Below the pieces are notes generated by a model. It saw only the letters and a list, made by a program, of their open reading frames with translations. It made no database searches and was not told the origin of the DNA. A stretch of 64,000 nt of DNA from Mucilaginibacter sp. L294. GTDB lineage: Bacteria; Bacteroidota; Bacteroidia; Sphingobacteriales; Sphingobacteriaceae. The stretch spans positions 1 to 64,000 of the forward strand of contig NZ_LGEK01000019.1 in the NCBI RefSeq assembly GCF_001636615.1, written 5' to 3'. The position numbers and the translations under genes are program-made. Shown here piece by piece: positions 1-8,889 of this stretch (position 1 is the first letter of the stretch; the number at the start of each line of letters is the position of its first letter).

Positions 1-102
1 CCACTATCCTATTTATTTTTAGAATTTTACTTACACAAAGTTAACATGTTTTATACCGCTTATTAACATTAGTGCTAATTTTACACAATACATATACCAA
101 AC

Positions 103-1695
103 ATGACCAGAACTGTTGATTTCCTTGTTGTAGGATCGGGTATTGCCGGATTAAGTTTTGCATTAAAAGCAGCAAAGCATGGTAAGGTTCTGATAGTTAC
201 AAAAGCTAATGAAGATGAAAGTAACACTAAGTATGCCCAGGGCGGTGTTGCTGTAGTTGTTGATAAAAAAGAAGATTCGTTTGAAAAACACATTAACGAT
301 ACCCTTATTGCCGGCGATGGCCTGTGCGACCCTGTTGTTGTAGAAGCCGTAGTTAAAGAAGGCCCGGAGCGGATCCGCGAGATTATTGATTACGGAACCA
401 ATTTCGACAAGACCAATGAGGGTATTTATGACCTTGCCAAAGAAGGTGGACACAGTGAATATCGCGTACTGCATTATAAGGATATTACAGGGTTTGAAAT
501 TGAGCGATCGCTTTTAGAAGAGATCCACCGCGAACCTAATATTGAGATATTAACACACTATTTTGCTGTAGACCTGATTACCCAGCACCATTTGGGCGAG
601 TTTGTAGATAAATCATCCGATGATATTAAATGCTATGGCATCTATGCTTTTAATACCGAAAATAACCAGGTAGAAAAAATAGAATCAAAAATTACGATAA
701 TGGCATCGGGCGGTGCCGGGCATATTTATTCGGTGACTACTAATCCGGTTATTGCTACAGGTGATGGTGTGGCTATGGTTTACCGCGCTAAAGGTAAGGT
801 GCGTAATATGGAGTTCATTCAGTTTCATCCTACGGCTTTATATAACCCGGGCGAATACCCATCTTTCCTGATATCTGAAGCGGTACGTGGGATGGGTGGT
901 GTATTAAAGCGTACCAATGGTGAAGAGTTTATGCAGGAGTATGATCCCCGTAAATCGTTAGCGCCAAGAGATATTGTGGCACGTGCTATCGACTCTGAAA
1001 TAAAAAAATCGGGAGAGGACTTTGTTTACCTGGATATCCGCCATAAAAAGAAGAAAGACATTATAGAACATTTCCCTAACATCTACGCCAAGTGTTTAGA
1101 TATAGGGATAGACATGACCCGCGATATGATCCCTGTTGCACCTGCTTGTCATTACATGTGCGGTGGGGTGCTGGTAGATCACCAGGGGAGGTCGTCTATT
1201 AACCGTTTGTATGCCTGTGGGGAATGCTCTTCAACGGGTTTACATGGTGCTAACAGGTTGGCGTCAAACTCGCTTTTAGAGGCCCTGGTTTTTGCACACC
1301 GGATCTATAAAGATGCTATTATAAACTTTAATGATTTGGAGATCCCAGCCAACATTCCTGACTGGGATGAAAAAGGTGTACAACTATCAAACGAGGATAT
1401 TTTAGTTACGCACAACATCCGCGAAATGCAAAAGCTGATGAATGACTATGTGGGTATTGTTCGTTCCGATTTCCGTTTGGAAAGAGCTATGCGCAGGCTG
1501 CGTTTACTGTATGAGGAAACAGAAGATTTTTATAAAAAAACCAAGTTATCCGTTAAGCTTTGCGAGCTAAGGAATTTGATACAGGTGAGTTACCTGGTAG
1601 TAAAATCGGCCATGGCCAGGCACGAGAGCAGAGGGCTGCATTATACTACCGATTTTCCTGAACATCAGGAGGTTTTGGAGGATACGGTTTTTTAA
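103..1695 (+). CDS. nadB: L-aspartate oxidase
   Basis: Oxidises L-aspartate to iminoaspartate with FAD, the first step of de novo NAD synthesis, in the cytoplasm. The 530-residue protein has the FAD dinucleotide-binding glycine motif (VVGSGIAG, residues 9-16), the APRDIVARAI segment near residue 287 that carries the conserved arginine of the fumarate reductase/aspartate oxidase family, and the HGANRLASNSLLEAL signature near residues 382-395. Length matches the family. Its usual partners nadA and nadC are not in the window, so it appears to be transcribed alone; the tRNA downstream is on the other strand. The start at 103 is the first ATG ahead of the FAD fold. The 102 bases before it hold only an AT-rich leader with a TAATTTTA box near 76, one mismatch from TAnnTTTG. 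The identification is firm. Confidence 0.96.
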   Translation: MTRTVDFLVVGSGIAGLSFALKAAKHGKVLIVTKANEDESNTKYAQGGVAVVVDKKEDSFEKHINDTLIAGDGLCDPVVVEAVVKEGPERIREIIDYGTNFDKTNEGIYDLAKEGGHSEYRVLHYKDITGFEIERSLLEEIHREPNIEILTHYFAVDLITQHHLGEFVDKSSDDIKCYGIYAFNTENNQVEKIESKITIMASGGAGHIYSVTTNPVIATGDGVAMVYRAKGKVRNMEFIQFHPTALYNPGEYPSFLISEAVRGMGGVLKRTNGEEFMQEYDPRKSLAPRDIVARAIDSEIKKSGEDFVYLDIRHKKKKDIIEHFPNIYAKCLDIGIDMTRDMIPVAPACHYMCGGVLVDHQGRSSINRLYACGECSSTGLHGANRLASNSLLEALVFAHRIYKDAIINFNDLEIPANIPDWDEKGVQLSNEDILVTHNIREMQKLMNDYVGIVRSDFRLERAMRRLRLLYEETEDFYKKTKLSVKLCELRNLIQVSYLVVKSAMARHESRGLHYTTDFPEHQEVLEDTVF

Positions 1696-1700
1696 GTTGA

Positions 1701-1772
1701 GCGGAAAACGGGATTCGAACCCGCGGCCTTCAGTTTGGGAAACTGATGCTCTACCAACTGAGCTATTTCCGC
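1701..1772 (-). tRNA. tRNA-Gly (anticodon CCC)
   Basis: Read on the minus strand, a complete cloverleaf can be folded: acceptor GCGGAAA/TTTCCGC, D stem GCTC/GAGC, anticodon stem TCAGT/ACTGA with loop TTCCCAA (anticodon CCC), and a T arm with loop TTCGAAT. The total is 72 nucleotides and no CCA is encoded. It lies between two plus-strand genes. Confidence 0.95.
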
Positions 1773-1787
1773 TTATATATTTGCATT

Positions 1788-1795
1788 CAAACATA
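1788..1795 (-). promoter_or_regulatory. Putative -7 box of the tRNA-Gly gene
   Basis: On the minus strand the bases read TATGTTTG, an exact match to the Bacteroidota -7 element TAnnTTTG, 15 nucleotides before the 5' end of the tRNA. No clear TTG -33 element lies at the expected distance, so this rests on the -7 match and its position. Confidence 0.55.
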
Positions 1796-1840
1796 AATAA
1801 AAAGTATCAATCCGTAAATCAGTAATTCAATAAATAAATT

Positions 1841-2353
1841 ATGCCTGTTATACTACCCGTAAAAGATAAATCGCCTAAATGGGGCGCTGATTGTTTTATT
1901 GCTGAGAATGCCACCATCGTTGGCGATGTACTAATGGGTAATAACTGCTCGGTATGGTTTAATGCTGTTATCCGTGGCGATGTACATTATATTAAGATAG
2001 GCGATAATACCAATATCCAGGATGGCGCTATAATTCATGCTACCTATTTAAAAGCGCCTACTAACATAGGCAACAATGTATCTATTGGCCACAATGCCAT
2101 TGTGCATGGCTGTACGCTGCGCGATCATGTTTTGATAGGTATGGGCGCCATTGTAATGGATGATGCCGTAATAGAAGAGTATGTAATAATAGGGGCAGGC
2201 TCTGTTGTATTAGAGAGAACCATTTGCGAATCGGGCTACTTATATGCAGGCACGCCGGCCAAAAAAATAAAGCCCCTTACTGATGAGCAAAAGGCTTTAT
2301 TGAATAAGTTACCACAAAACTATATCATGTATTCCGGTTGGTTTATGGAATAA
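1841..2353 (+). CDS. Gamma carbonic anhydrase family protein
   Basis: A left-handed beta-helix protein of 170 residues from the gamma carbonic anhydrase/YrdA family. Hexapeptide repeats of the form (I/V)GxN run through residues 25-135. The three histidines expected to bind the catalytic metal are His66 (IHATY), His84 and His89 (IGHNAIVH). Proteins of this group are trimers; some hydrate CO2, while many have no demonstrated activity, so the substrate cannot be stated. The start at 1841 gives the MPVILPVKDKSPKWG N-terminus normal for the family. The 3' end overlaps the convergent lipoprotein gene by 11 bases. Confidence 0.92.
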   Translation: MPVILPVKDKSPKWGADCFIAENATIVGDVLMGNNCSVWFNAVIRGDVHYIKIGDNTNIQDGAIIHATYLKAPTNIGNNVSIGHNAIVHGCTLRDHVLIGMGAIVMDDAVIEEYVIIGAGSVVLERTICESGYLYAGTPAKKIKPLTDEQKALLNKLPQNYIMYSGWFME

Positions 2354-3986
2354 CAGGTTCCTTCGGGATATCTAAAGGTTCTTCTGCTTCCCAGTTAGGC
2401 CTTAGCGTTATTTCCTTTTCGTACAGCCATATATTTTCGGGTTGGTTACGTTGTTTAACATTGCCACTATCCCAACGGCCATTTTTATTTTTATCGTAAA
2501 CTACGCGCACCTTATATTTTTGCGTTAAAATATTGTGATATACAACCGATGTATTTGCTGTTACAATATCTGTATGTACAACATTTTTCTGTTCGTCCAT
2601 AAGCTCAATAACGTACTGTTTGTTTGGCTCAGGGACACTTACTTTTAAGGTAAGTATGCTATAATTCTCGGGTTTATCCGCTGCAAAGGCAATTCCTGTG
2701 CGTTTATTTTTATCGTTATAAATATCTGTAATAGCAGCATCATTAATAAGCAACTGGTATTTGCTTCCGGCGCGCCACCTGTATTTGATCAGCAAGTCGC
2801 GCGTACTGGATGTATCTTTACGGATAGTATAATTGCTTACATTAACCGAATCTTCGGTTAATACGATCAGCCCTTGTTCAAACGATTCAATAGGTAAATT
2901 TACACTAACGCGAAGGTCTGTATTAGGCTTTAACTTATTATCACGGCTTACACCATACTTAAACGTAAGGGTTCTTGTAAAGCTTTCTTTTTTACCCTTT
3001 AGCTGGTAAATAGTATCAATCGGTTTATTATTATCATAGATAGCTACTCTTAACGAGTCGAAATCCATATTGCGCATATAAACAAGCGCGGTATCTTTAG
3101 TTTTGCTTATCTCAGATATTTTTTGACTATCAAAACCAGGAGGATAAACTATTTTGATCGATGGGTTGTCCAACCTTTTATTAAAGATCATGGAGAACAC
3201 TCCATTGGGTGTGAATTTCTTTTCGCTAACCCTAAACTTTTCAGGTACTTGCTGAAACAGCGCCAGTTTAATATCAGAAGTATCCTTGTTCAGATTGATC
3301 GTCCTGTTTGAGAAAGCGATCAGTTCTTTGTCGTTATCAAATATCTTATTGGGCGATGTTTCCTTGAGGGCATAGATGCGGTATTCGCCATCGTGTAAGT
3401 TATTTAATGAGAAATTACCCGATGAATCTGTAGTGGTATAAATCGTGGGTTTCTTTTTCCCAAATAGGAGCGAGTCTTGCTTAATCGGGAAGATCATCAC
3501 GGTAGCATCTTTTTCTTTTTCCTGGGTAATGCTATTGATTACATTGCCCGACATGCTTAACGAGTCGATATGCGGACCGGTAGAAAACACGTAGGTGAAA
3601 TTTGTTAGCGTGTTGCTTTCGTTCACATCCTGTATGGCCTTACCAAAGTTGATAACATACGTTGTGTTTTTTTGGAGCGAATCTTTAAAATCAATATTCA
3701 GTATTTTCCGGTTAAGGTTATACTCCGGCAATTTTTCCATCGCCGGGCTAATGCTTATTTCCTGGTACTGATTATTCAGTTTAAAAAACTCATCAAATTC
3801 CAGCTTTATTTGTTTGGCCGAAAAATTACGGGTCATATTTTCTGGCGTGGCATTTAATAACTTTGGTGGGGTAAGGTCACGCGGGCCGCCCATTGGTTTT
3901 TGGATGCTTGCGCAACCAAAAATGGTTACAGCCAGCATTATGTAGAATAAATTTTTACCGAAAAAGGCCGATTTTGGATTTAACAT
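2343..3986 (-). CDS. Large lipoprotein with Ig-like (SbsA-type) N-terminal domain
   Basis: A 547-residue outer-envelope lipoprotein. The N-terminus has a hydrophobic stretch followed by a lipobox cysteine (TIFGCAS, Cys25), then the characteristic MGGPRDLTPPKLL segment and an Ig-like domain (about residues 35-135) of the type found in SbsA-like proteins. A prealbumin/carboxypeptidase-like beta domain (about 145-210) and further beta-rich sequence follow, with DKNKNGRWD near residue 508, a calcium-binding-like acidic loop. This protein is common in Bacteroidota, but its role is not established. It is a single-gene unit on the minus strand, tail to tail with the carbonic anhydrase gene. Confidence 0.85.
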   Translation of the reverse strand: MLNPKSAFFGKNLFYIMLAVTIFGCASIQKPMGGPRDLTPPKLLNATPENMTRNFSAKQIKLEFDEFFKLNNQYQEISISPAMEKLPEYNLNRKILNIDFKDSLQKNTTYVINFGKAIQDVNESNTLTNFTYVFSTGPHIDSLSMSGNVINSITQEKEKDATVMIFPIKQDSLLFGKKKPTIYTTTDSSGNFSLNNLHDGEYRIYALKETSPNKIFDNDKELIAFSNRTINLNKDTSDIKLALFQQVPEKFRVSEKKFTPNGVFSMIFNKRLDNPSIKIVYPPGFDSQKISEISKTKDTALVYMRNMDFDSLRVAIYDNNKPIDTIYQLKGKKESFTRTLTFKYGVSRDNKLKPNTDLRVSVNLPIESFEQGLIVLTEDSVNVSNYTIRKDTSSTRDLLIKYRWRAGSKYQLLINDAAITDIYNDKNKRTGIAFAADKPENYSILTLKVSVPEPNKQYVIELMDEQKNVVHTDIVTANTSVVYHNILTQKYKVRVVYDKNKNGRWDSGNVKQRNQPENIWLYEKEITLRPNWEAEEPLDIPKEPVIP

Positions 3987-4101
3987 TGTTTTTATGCCCT
4001 GTAAGCGATTTTTATATTTTTATGAATTGTGATATTAAAAACTTTAAAAAGTGCTTTATAAACGATGTTTTATAATTCGCTGTAAATCAATTAATTATAT
4101 A

Positions 4102-5964
4102 CTATCTTGACACATGCACCATTAAAACCGATACATCAGAAGGAGAAACACCCGAAATGCGGGAAGCCTGTCCTAAAGTACGTGGTTTTATCCTCATTAA
4201 TTTTTCGCGCGCTTCTTTTGAAAGTGAAACCAGTTGGCGGTAATCAAACTCGGGGTTAATCTCCCGGTCTTCCATTTTTTTCATCCGGTCAACAATTTCC
4301 AATTCTTTTATAAAGTAACTCTCATATTTGATTTTTATTTCAGCTTGTTCAATAGTTTCTTTATCATAAGCCGATAACTTATCTGACAAAGAATTGTCTA
4401 CCCGTTTTAACTCATTAAACCCTATTTGTGGGCGACTTAATAAATTAAACAGTTTAGCGCTTTGGTTAATTGGTGAAGTGCCCGCTTCTTCCAGCAAGCT
4501 GTTTACTTCAGTAGGGTTGATGCTTTTGCTTCTGGTAAAGGCAACAATCTCATCCGAGTTTTTGATCTTCCGGTTCACCTTATCTAATCGTTCATCGCTT
4601 ATTAATCCCAGCTCATGGCCCATTGGGCTCAGCCGGATGTCGGCATTATCCTGGCGTAACAGTAACCGGTGTTCGGCCCTTGAGGTGAACATACGGTAGG
4701 GCTCTTCCGTACCTTTGGTCACCAAATCATCTATTAAAACACCGATATATGATTCAGATCTTTTCAGGATCAGCTCATGCTTATCGTTGATTTTTTGATG
4801 CGCATTGATTCCTGCTATAAAGCCTTGCGATGCCGCCTCTTCATAACCGGTAGTGCCATTTATCTGCCCGGCGAAGAACAGGTTGCTGATCTGTTTCGTT
4901 TCCAGTGTTAAGCCTAACTGGGTAGGCGGGAAGAAATCGTACTCTATTGCATACCCCGGTCTGAACATTTTGGCGGTTTCAAAACCCGGTATTTGGGTCA
5001 ATGCTTTGTATTGTACATCTTCCGGTAACGAGGTAGAGAACCCGTTTACATAGATCTCCACGGTGTTCCAACCCTCGGGTTCTACGAAGATCTGGTGTCG
5101 GTCACGCTCTGCAAAACGATTAATTTTATCCTCGATAGATGGGCAATACCTTGGGCCTAAACCTTTGATACGGCCAGTAAACATCGGTGAGCGTTCAAAG
5201 CCTTCTTTTAGTGTTTCGTGTACTTTGGTGTTGGTGTATGTGATCCAGCAGCAGCGTTGATCTGTAACCAGCTCAACATCAGTGTATGAAAAACGACCTC
5301 GTTCTTCATCGCCCCATTGCTCTTCCATAAGCGAATAATTAAGGCTCCTGCCATCCACACGGGGAGGGGTGCCGGTCTTCATTCTGCCCGATTCAAAACC
5401 AAGGGTAACCAATTGCTCAGTCAATCCTGTAGCTGCTTTTTCACCGGTACGGCCACCGCCAAACTTCTTTTCGCCTATATGGATAACACCATTTAAAAAC
5501 GTACCATTAGTAAGCACTACCGAGTCGGCCTCTATCTCGACACCTAAAGATGTTTTTACGCCAACAACTGTATTCCCCTTTATCAATAAAGAGGAAACCA
5601 TGTCCTGCCAAAAATCCACGTTGGGTGTTTTCTCCAGTGCAATTCGCCATTCTTCTGCAAATCTTGCACGGTCGCTTTGTGCCCTTGGGCTCCACATAGC
5701 GGGGCCTTTGCTTAGGTTAAGCATCCTGAATTGCAGGGACGTTTTATCTGTGATGATACCCGAGTAGCCACCCAATGCATCAATCTCGCGCACTATCTGT
5801 CCCTTGGCTACGCCACCCATCGCGGGGTTACAGCTCATCTGGGCGATGGTCCCCATGTTCATGGTAATGAGTAAAACAGACGAGCCTAAGTTGGCAGCAG
5901 CAGCGGCAGCTTCACAGCCCGCGTGCCCGGCACCAACAACTATTACATTATATTTCTTAAACAT
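4102..5964 (-). CDS. mnmG: tRNA uridine-5-carboxymethylaminomethyl modification enzyme MnmG (GidA)
   Basis: FAD- and folate-dependent subunit that, with MnmE, modifies the wobble uridine (U34) of certain tRNAs. The FAD motif VVGAGHAG lies at residues 9-16 of the start chosen here; both MnmG signatures are present ([11 protein letters not shown] and [13 protein letters not shown]). I place the start at 5964, not at the ATG at 5991: it gives 620 residues, normal for the family, and is preceded by a strong Shine-Dalgarno GGAGG five bases upstream on the minus strand. The extra residues of the longer version (MFHVEHGGY) are simply a reading of the parS palindrome at 5974-5991. MnmE is not in the window. 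Confidence 0.97.
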   Translation of the reverse strand: MFKKYNVIVVGAGHAGCEAAAAAANLGSSVLLITMNMGTIAQMSCNPAMGGVAKGQIVREIDALGGYSGIITDKTSLQFRMLNLSKGPAMWSPRAQSDRARFAEEWRIALEKTPNVDFWQDMVSSLLIKGNTVVGVKTSLGVEIEADSVVLTNGTFLNGVIHIGEKKFGGGRTGEKAATGLTEQLVTLGFESGRMKTGTPPRVDGRSLNYSLMEEQWGDEERGRFSYTDVELVTDQRCCWITYTNTKVHETLKEGFERSPMFTGRIKGLGPRYCPSIEDKINRFAERDRHQIFVEPEGWNTVEIYVNGFSTSLPEDVQYKALTQIPGFETAKMFRPGYAIEYDFFPPTQLGLTLETKQISNLFFAGQINGTTGYEEAASQGFIAGINAHQKINDKHELILKRSESYIGVLIDDLVTKGTEEPYRMFTSRAEHRLLLRQDNADIRLSPMGHELGLISDERLDKVNRKIKNSDEIVAFTRSKSINPTEVNSLLEEAGTSPINQSAKLFNLLSRPQIGFNELKRVDNSLSDKLSAYDKETIEQAEIKIKYESYFIKELEIVDRMKKMEDREINPEFDYRQLVSLSKEAREKLMRIKPRTLGQASRISGVSPSDVSVLMVHVSR

Positions 5965-5973
5965 ATAACCTCC

Positions 5974-5991
5974 ATGTTCCACGTGGAACAT
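5974..5991. promoter_or_regulatory. parS centromere site 1
   Basis: The perfect palindrome TGTTCCACGTGGAACA (5975-5990, with flanking A/T extending it to 18 bp) is the Bacteroidota form of parS, the ParB-binding chromosome partition site whose general consensus is TGTTTCACGTGAAACA. It lies in the leader of mnmG, directly upstream of its ribosome binding site. Confidence 0.9.
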
Positions 5992-6002
5992 TATGTGATT
6001 TT

Positions 6003-6248
6003 TTACTTAGATGTTCCACGTGGAACATTAAAAAACGAGTAAAAAGCGAACGCCGCCCAAATACCCTCTAATACTACAAACGGGTAAAAAGCTATCAAAT
6101 ACGACGAAAAACAGCACATTGCGGCTCCTATAAAATTCAAAGCAGTGTATAAACGGCTTTGTGCTGAGGTTTTCTTGAACATGTTTAACAAGAACGCTAT
6201 CAGTAAAATTATAACGCCTATTGAAGCAATAAGGTCTGACGTTTTCAT
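6003..6248 (-). CDS. Small three-helix membrane protein (CBU_0592-like)
   Basis: An 81-residue protein made almost entirely of hydrophobic helices (about residues 8-24, 35-53 and 55-73), consistent with a small inner-membrane protein of the CBU_0592 type. No catalytic motif is visible and the function is unknown. It lies immediately upstream of mnmG on the same strand (39 bases to the start chosen there) and five bases downstream of the ABC-F gene, so the three may be co-transcribed. Its last codons (NVPRGTSK) are encoded by the second parS palindrome, so the C-terminal residues are probably dictated by the DNA site and not by protein function. Confidence 0.8.
   Translation of the reverse strand: MKTSDLIASIGVIILLIAFLLNMFKKTSAQSRLYTALNFIGAAMCCFSSYLIAFYPFVVLEGIWAAFAFYSFFNVPRGTSK
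6011..6028. promoter_or_regulatory. parS centromere site 2
   Basis: A second perfect copy of TGTTCCACGTGGAACA (6012-6027, 18 bp with flanks), centred 37 bp from the first. It is embedded in the last codons of the small membrane protein gene. Two closely spaced exact copies argue strongly for a genuine ParB-loading site. Confidence 0.9.
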
Positions 6249-6253
6249 TTTTC

Positions 6254-8122
6254 TTAGGCTTCTTTTAGTTCGCCTAATTCAATCCAGCGTGCCGATTTTG
6301 CATCAAGCTGTTTGTTTAGGTAAGTTATTTTATCCGTTAGTTTTGTTAACTCTTTAGGGTCGATATTGGTTGTGTTCAATGCTTCGGTTGTTTCCCTTAG
6401 CTTGTCTTCTATATCCGCAATCTCCTTTTCCAGTCCTTCAAATTCTTTTTCTTCCTTAAAGCTTAACTTTGCTTTTTTCGGCGCTTCGGTTTGGACGGAG
6501 ACAGGAGCAGAGGCGGCCTTTTTATTTAACTGCTTGCTTTCCTCCAGCTCTATTCTATATGATGAGTAGTTGCCGTTATATATCAAAACTTTTCCTTCGC
6601 CTTCCATAATGAAAAGCTGATCAGTAAGTTTATCCAGCAAATACCTATCGTGCGATACCATGATCAGTATGCCCGGGAAGTTGGTTAAAAATTCTTCCAA
6701 TACATTCAGGGTATCAATATCCAAATCGTTGGTGGGCTCATCCAGTATCAAAAAGTTTGGGTTCTTGATCAGGATGCTCATCAGGTGCAGGCGTTTCTTC
6801 TCGCCACCACTTAATTTTGACACCATGCCATATTGCTTGGCAGGAGGGAATAGGAACAACGTAAGCAAGGCCGAAGCCGATATCAACTTACCGTCAGCCA
6901 TTGTGATGTATTCAGCAACGTTCTTTACAATATCTATAACGCGTTCGTCCTCTTTAAAGCTTAAGCCCGCCTGGTTAAAATAACCAATCACAGTTGTTTC
7001 GCCTTTTACTATCTCGCCACTATCTGGCAGTAAGCCACCCGTTATCAAATTCAACAAGGTTGATTTGCCGCTACCGTTTTTACCGGCCAAGCCAATACGG
7101 TCGCCTTTTTTAAAGGTGTAGCTAAAGTTTTTAATATAAGTGTTGCCATTAAACCCTTTGCTGATGCTATGCATCTCCATGATTTTATTACCCTGGCGCG
7201 AAACCTTAACACTCAGTTCAACGTTTTCTTTAGCCCCACGGTCTTTCGTCTTGGCCTCCAGGTCGTAAAAGGCATCTATCCGCGATTTTGATTTAGTACC
7301 ACGGGCTTTAGGCTGCCTGCGCATCCATTCCAGCTCTTTACGTAACAGGTTGGAGTTTTTTTGGAAGCTCGCTTCGTCAGAGGCTTCCCTTTCGGCCTTT
7401 TTCTCCAGGTAGTAACCATAGTTACCTATATAAGAGATTATCTTACCCCGGTCGATCTCCAAAATTTCGTTACAAACGTTATCCAGGAAGTACCTGTCGT
7501 GCGTAACCATTAAAATGGTTTTGCTGCCTTCTGTCAGTAATTTTTCCAGCCACTCAATAGTATCAATATCAAGGTGATTGGTAGGCTCATCTAAAATATA
7601 GATTTCAGGGTCCTCAATTAACAGTTTAGCTAAAGCTAAACGTTTCTTCTGCCCACCTGACAGCGTGTTAATGTGCTGGTTAAGGTGATGTATGTCAAGT
7701 CTTCCTAAAATGGTCTTGATCTTATACTCATACTCCCAGGCATCAATCTCACTCATCTCCTCCATCACTTTATCCATCTCCTTCATATTCTCCGGGTCGT
7801 TCTCCAGCAACTCCTCGTAACGGCGGATCAACTGCTGCTGGATATTATCGGCATGGAAAATATAATCACTGATGGTAACGGCATTTTTAAAATGCGGGTC
7901 TTGCTCCAGGTAACCAACATTAAGGTCGCGTGCTTGCGCAACTTTGCCCTCGGTTGGCTTTAACGAACCCGAAAGGATTTTTAACAGGGTTGATTTACCC
8001 GCGCCATTAACACCAACCAGTGCAACCCTGCGGCCGCGGTTAATCCCAATAGTCAGGTTTTTAAACAACCAGTTGTCATGAAAGGAATGGCCTAAATTTT
8101 CGGCCGAAATATAAGTGCTCAC
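6254..8122 (-). CDS. ABC-F family ATPase (Uup-like)
   Basis: A 622-residue soluble ABC-F protein with two nucleotide-binding domains and no membrane segments. The first has Walker A GVNGAGKS (residues 37-44), signature LSGGQKKR and Walker B YILDEPTNHLD. The second has GKNGSGKS, LSGGEKKR and LILDEPTNDLD. A charged linker separates them and a coiled-coil tail (about 535-615) follows, as in Uup. ABC-F proteins act on the ribosome or on branched DNA intermediates; nothing here assigns it to antibiotic resistance. The start is GTG at 8122, whose first base is the last base of the upstream gene's TAG stop, so translation is probably coupled. Confidence 0.93.
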   Translation of the reverse strand: MSTYISAENLGHSFHDNWLFKNLTIGINRGRRVALVGVNGAGKSTLLKILSGSLKPTEGKVAQARDLNVGYLEQDPHFKNAVTISDYIFHADNIQQQLIRRYEELLENDPENMKEMDKVMEEMSEIDAWEYEYKIKTILGRLDIHHLNQHINTLSGGQKKRLALAKLLIEDPEIYILDEPTNHLDIDTIEWLEKLLTEGSKTILMVTHDRYFLDNVCNEILEIDRGKIISYIGNYGYYLEKKAEREASDEASFQKNSNLLRKELEWMRRQPKARGTKSKSRIDAFYDLEAKTKDRGAKENVELSVKVSRQGNKIMEMHSISKGFNGNTYIKNFSYTFKKGDRIGLAGKNGSGKSTLLNLITGGLLPDSGEIVKGETTVIGYFNQAGLSFKEDERVIDIVKNVAEYITMADGKLISASALLTLFLFPPAKQYGMVSKLSGGEKKRLHLMSILIKNPNFLILDEPTNDLDIDTLNVLEEFLTNFPGILIMVSHDRYLLDKLTDQLFIMEGEGKVLIYNGNYSSYRIELEESKQLNKKAASAPVSVQTEAPKKAKLSFKEEKEFEGLEKEIADIEDKLRETTEALNTTNIDPKELTKLTDKITYLNKQLDAKSARWIELGELKEA

Positions 8123-8775
8123 TAAATAGTATGTATTTTATCTGATGTATATATAAAAGTGCCCGTTGCACTCTCTAATGATTTTTTGAACATGGCATGG
8201 GCAACCGTTGCGCCTTTAATGCTCCTGTATTTTTTTAAACCGCCTACAAGCAGCGGATCTATAACTTTAAAGATGCCGGTTGCTATCTTTTCTAACCAAT
8301 GGTTTCTTTCCCGCTCACCCATCAGCATTGATGGCTGGTAGATATGCAGGGTTTTTAGCTCCTGTTTCTGCAATTCATCCTCCAGTTCGCCTTTTAATTT
8401 CAGGTAAAAGGTTGATGAGTTTTTGTTTGCCCCAAGCGCCGTTACCACATGATACTGATCAACGCCGTTTTGTTTGGCTATCTGCGCCAGCTGCAAAGGG
8501 TAATCATAATCTATCTTTCGATATAGTTTCTTATCCGGCGTTTGGCTTTTGGTTGTACCCAGGCAGCTAAAAACAGCATGGCCTTTTATAACTTCGGCAT
8601 GCTTATGCAACTCGTCAAAATTGATAACCAACTGCACCAGTTTTTTATGCTGAATGGGTAATTCTTTTCTAACAATTACTAAAACCTCGGCATATTGCGG
8701 CGCCTCAAGTAAAATATTAACCAAATTACTGCCAATAAGGCCGCTTGCGCCCGCTATAATTGCTTTATATGCCAT
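8122..8775 (-). CDS. NAD(P)H-binding Rossmann-fold oxidoreductase (TIP30-like)
   Basis: An atypical short-chain dehydrogenase of 217 residues. The N-terminus reads MAYKAIIAGASGLIGSN, with the glycine-rich GxxGxxG nucleotide-binding motif, and the family resembles HTATIP2/TIP30-like nucleoside-diphosphate-sugar epimerase relatives. The substrate is unknown. The chosen start at 8775 removes 23 unconserved residues of a longer frame. An exact -7 box TATTTTTG lies at 8795-8802 on the minus strand. It is followed, with a one-base overlap, by the ABC-F gene and is divergent from the pirin gene. Confidence 0.85.
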   Translation of the reverse strand: MAYKAIIAGASGLIGSNLVNILLEAPQYAEVLVIVRKELPIQHKKLVQLVINFDELHKHAEVIKGHAVFSCLGTTKSQTPDKKLYRKIDYDYPLQLAQIAKQNGVDQYHVVTALGANKNSSTFYLKLKGELEDELQKQELKTLHIYQPSMLMGERERNHWLEKIATGIFKVIDPLLVGGLKKYRSIKGATVAHAMFKKSLESATGTFIYTSDKIHTI

Positions 8776-8794
8776 TATGGTTGGTTTTAACGCG

Positions 8795-8802
8795 CAAAAA
8801 TA
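8795..8802 (-). promoter_or_regulatory. Putative -7 box of the oxidoreductase/ABC-F unit
   Basis: On the minus strand it reads TATTTTTG, an exact TAnnTTTG match, 20 bases before the ATG at 8775. No clear TTG lies at the -33 distance. Confidence 0.45.
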
Positions 8803-8831
8803 CGCATAATTAAATTGTGGAATAAATATTG

Positions 8832-8845
8832 CATGTTTAAACATG
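8832..8845. promoter_or_regulatory. Palindrome CATGTTTAAACATG between divergent genes
   Basis: A perfect 14-bp palindrome in the divergent region between the oxidoreductase and pirin genes. Its core TGTTTAAACA recurs upstream of the nitroreductase at 51318. It is a candidate operator; the regulator is not identified. Confidence 0.45.
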
Positions 8846-8889
8846 TATTTAATTACATAACACTTATTAATACATTAAAACAGATAATC

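Noticed and set aside
163..474. Antisense frame within nadB
   Set aside because: Complementary shadow of a conserved gene; no family likeness.
1567..1794. Minus-strand frame covering the nadB 3' end and the tRNA-Gly
   Set aside because: It translates the tRNA gene and the antisense of nadB; not a protein gene.
5965..5991. N-terminal extension of MnmG reading MFHVEHGGY
   Set aside because: It is a translation of parS; the downstream ATG has the Shine-Dalgarno and gives the normal length.
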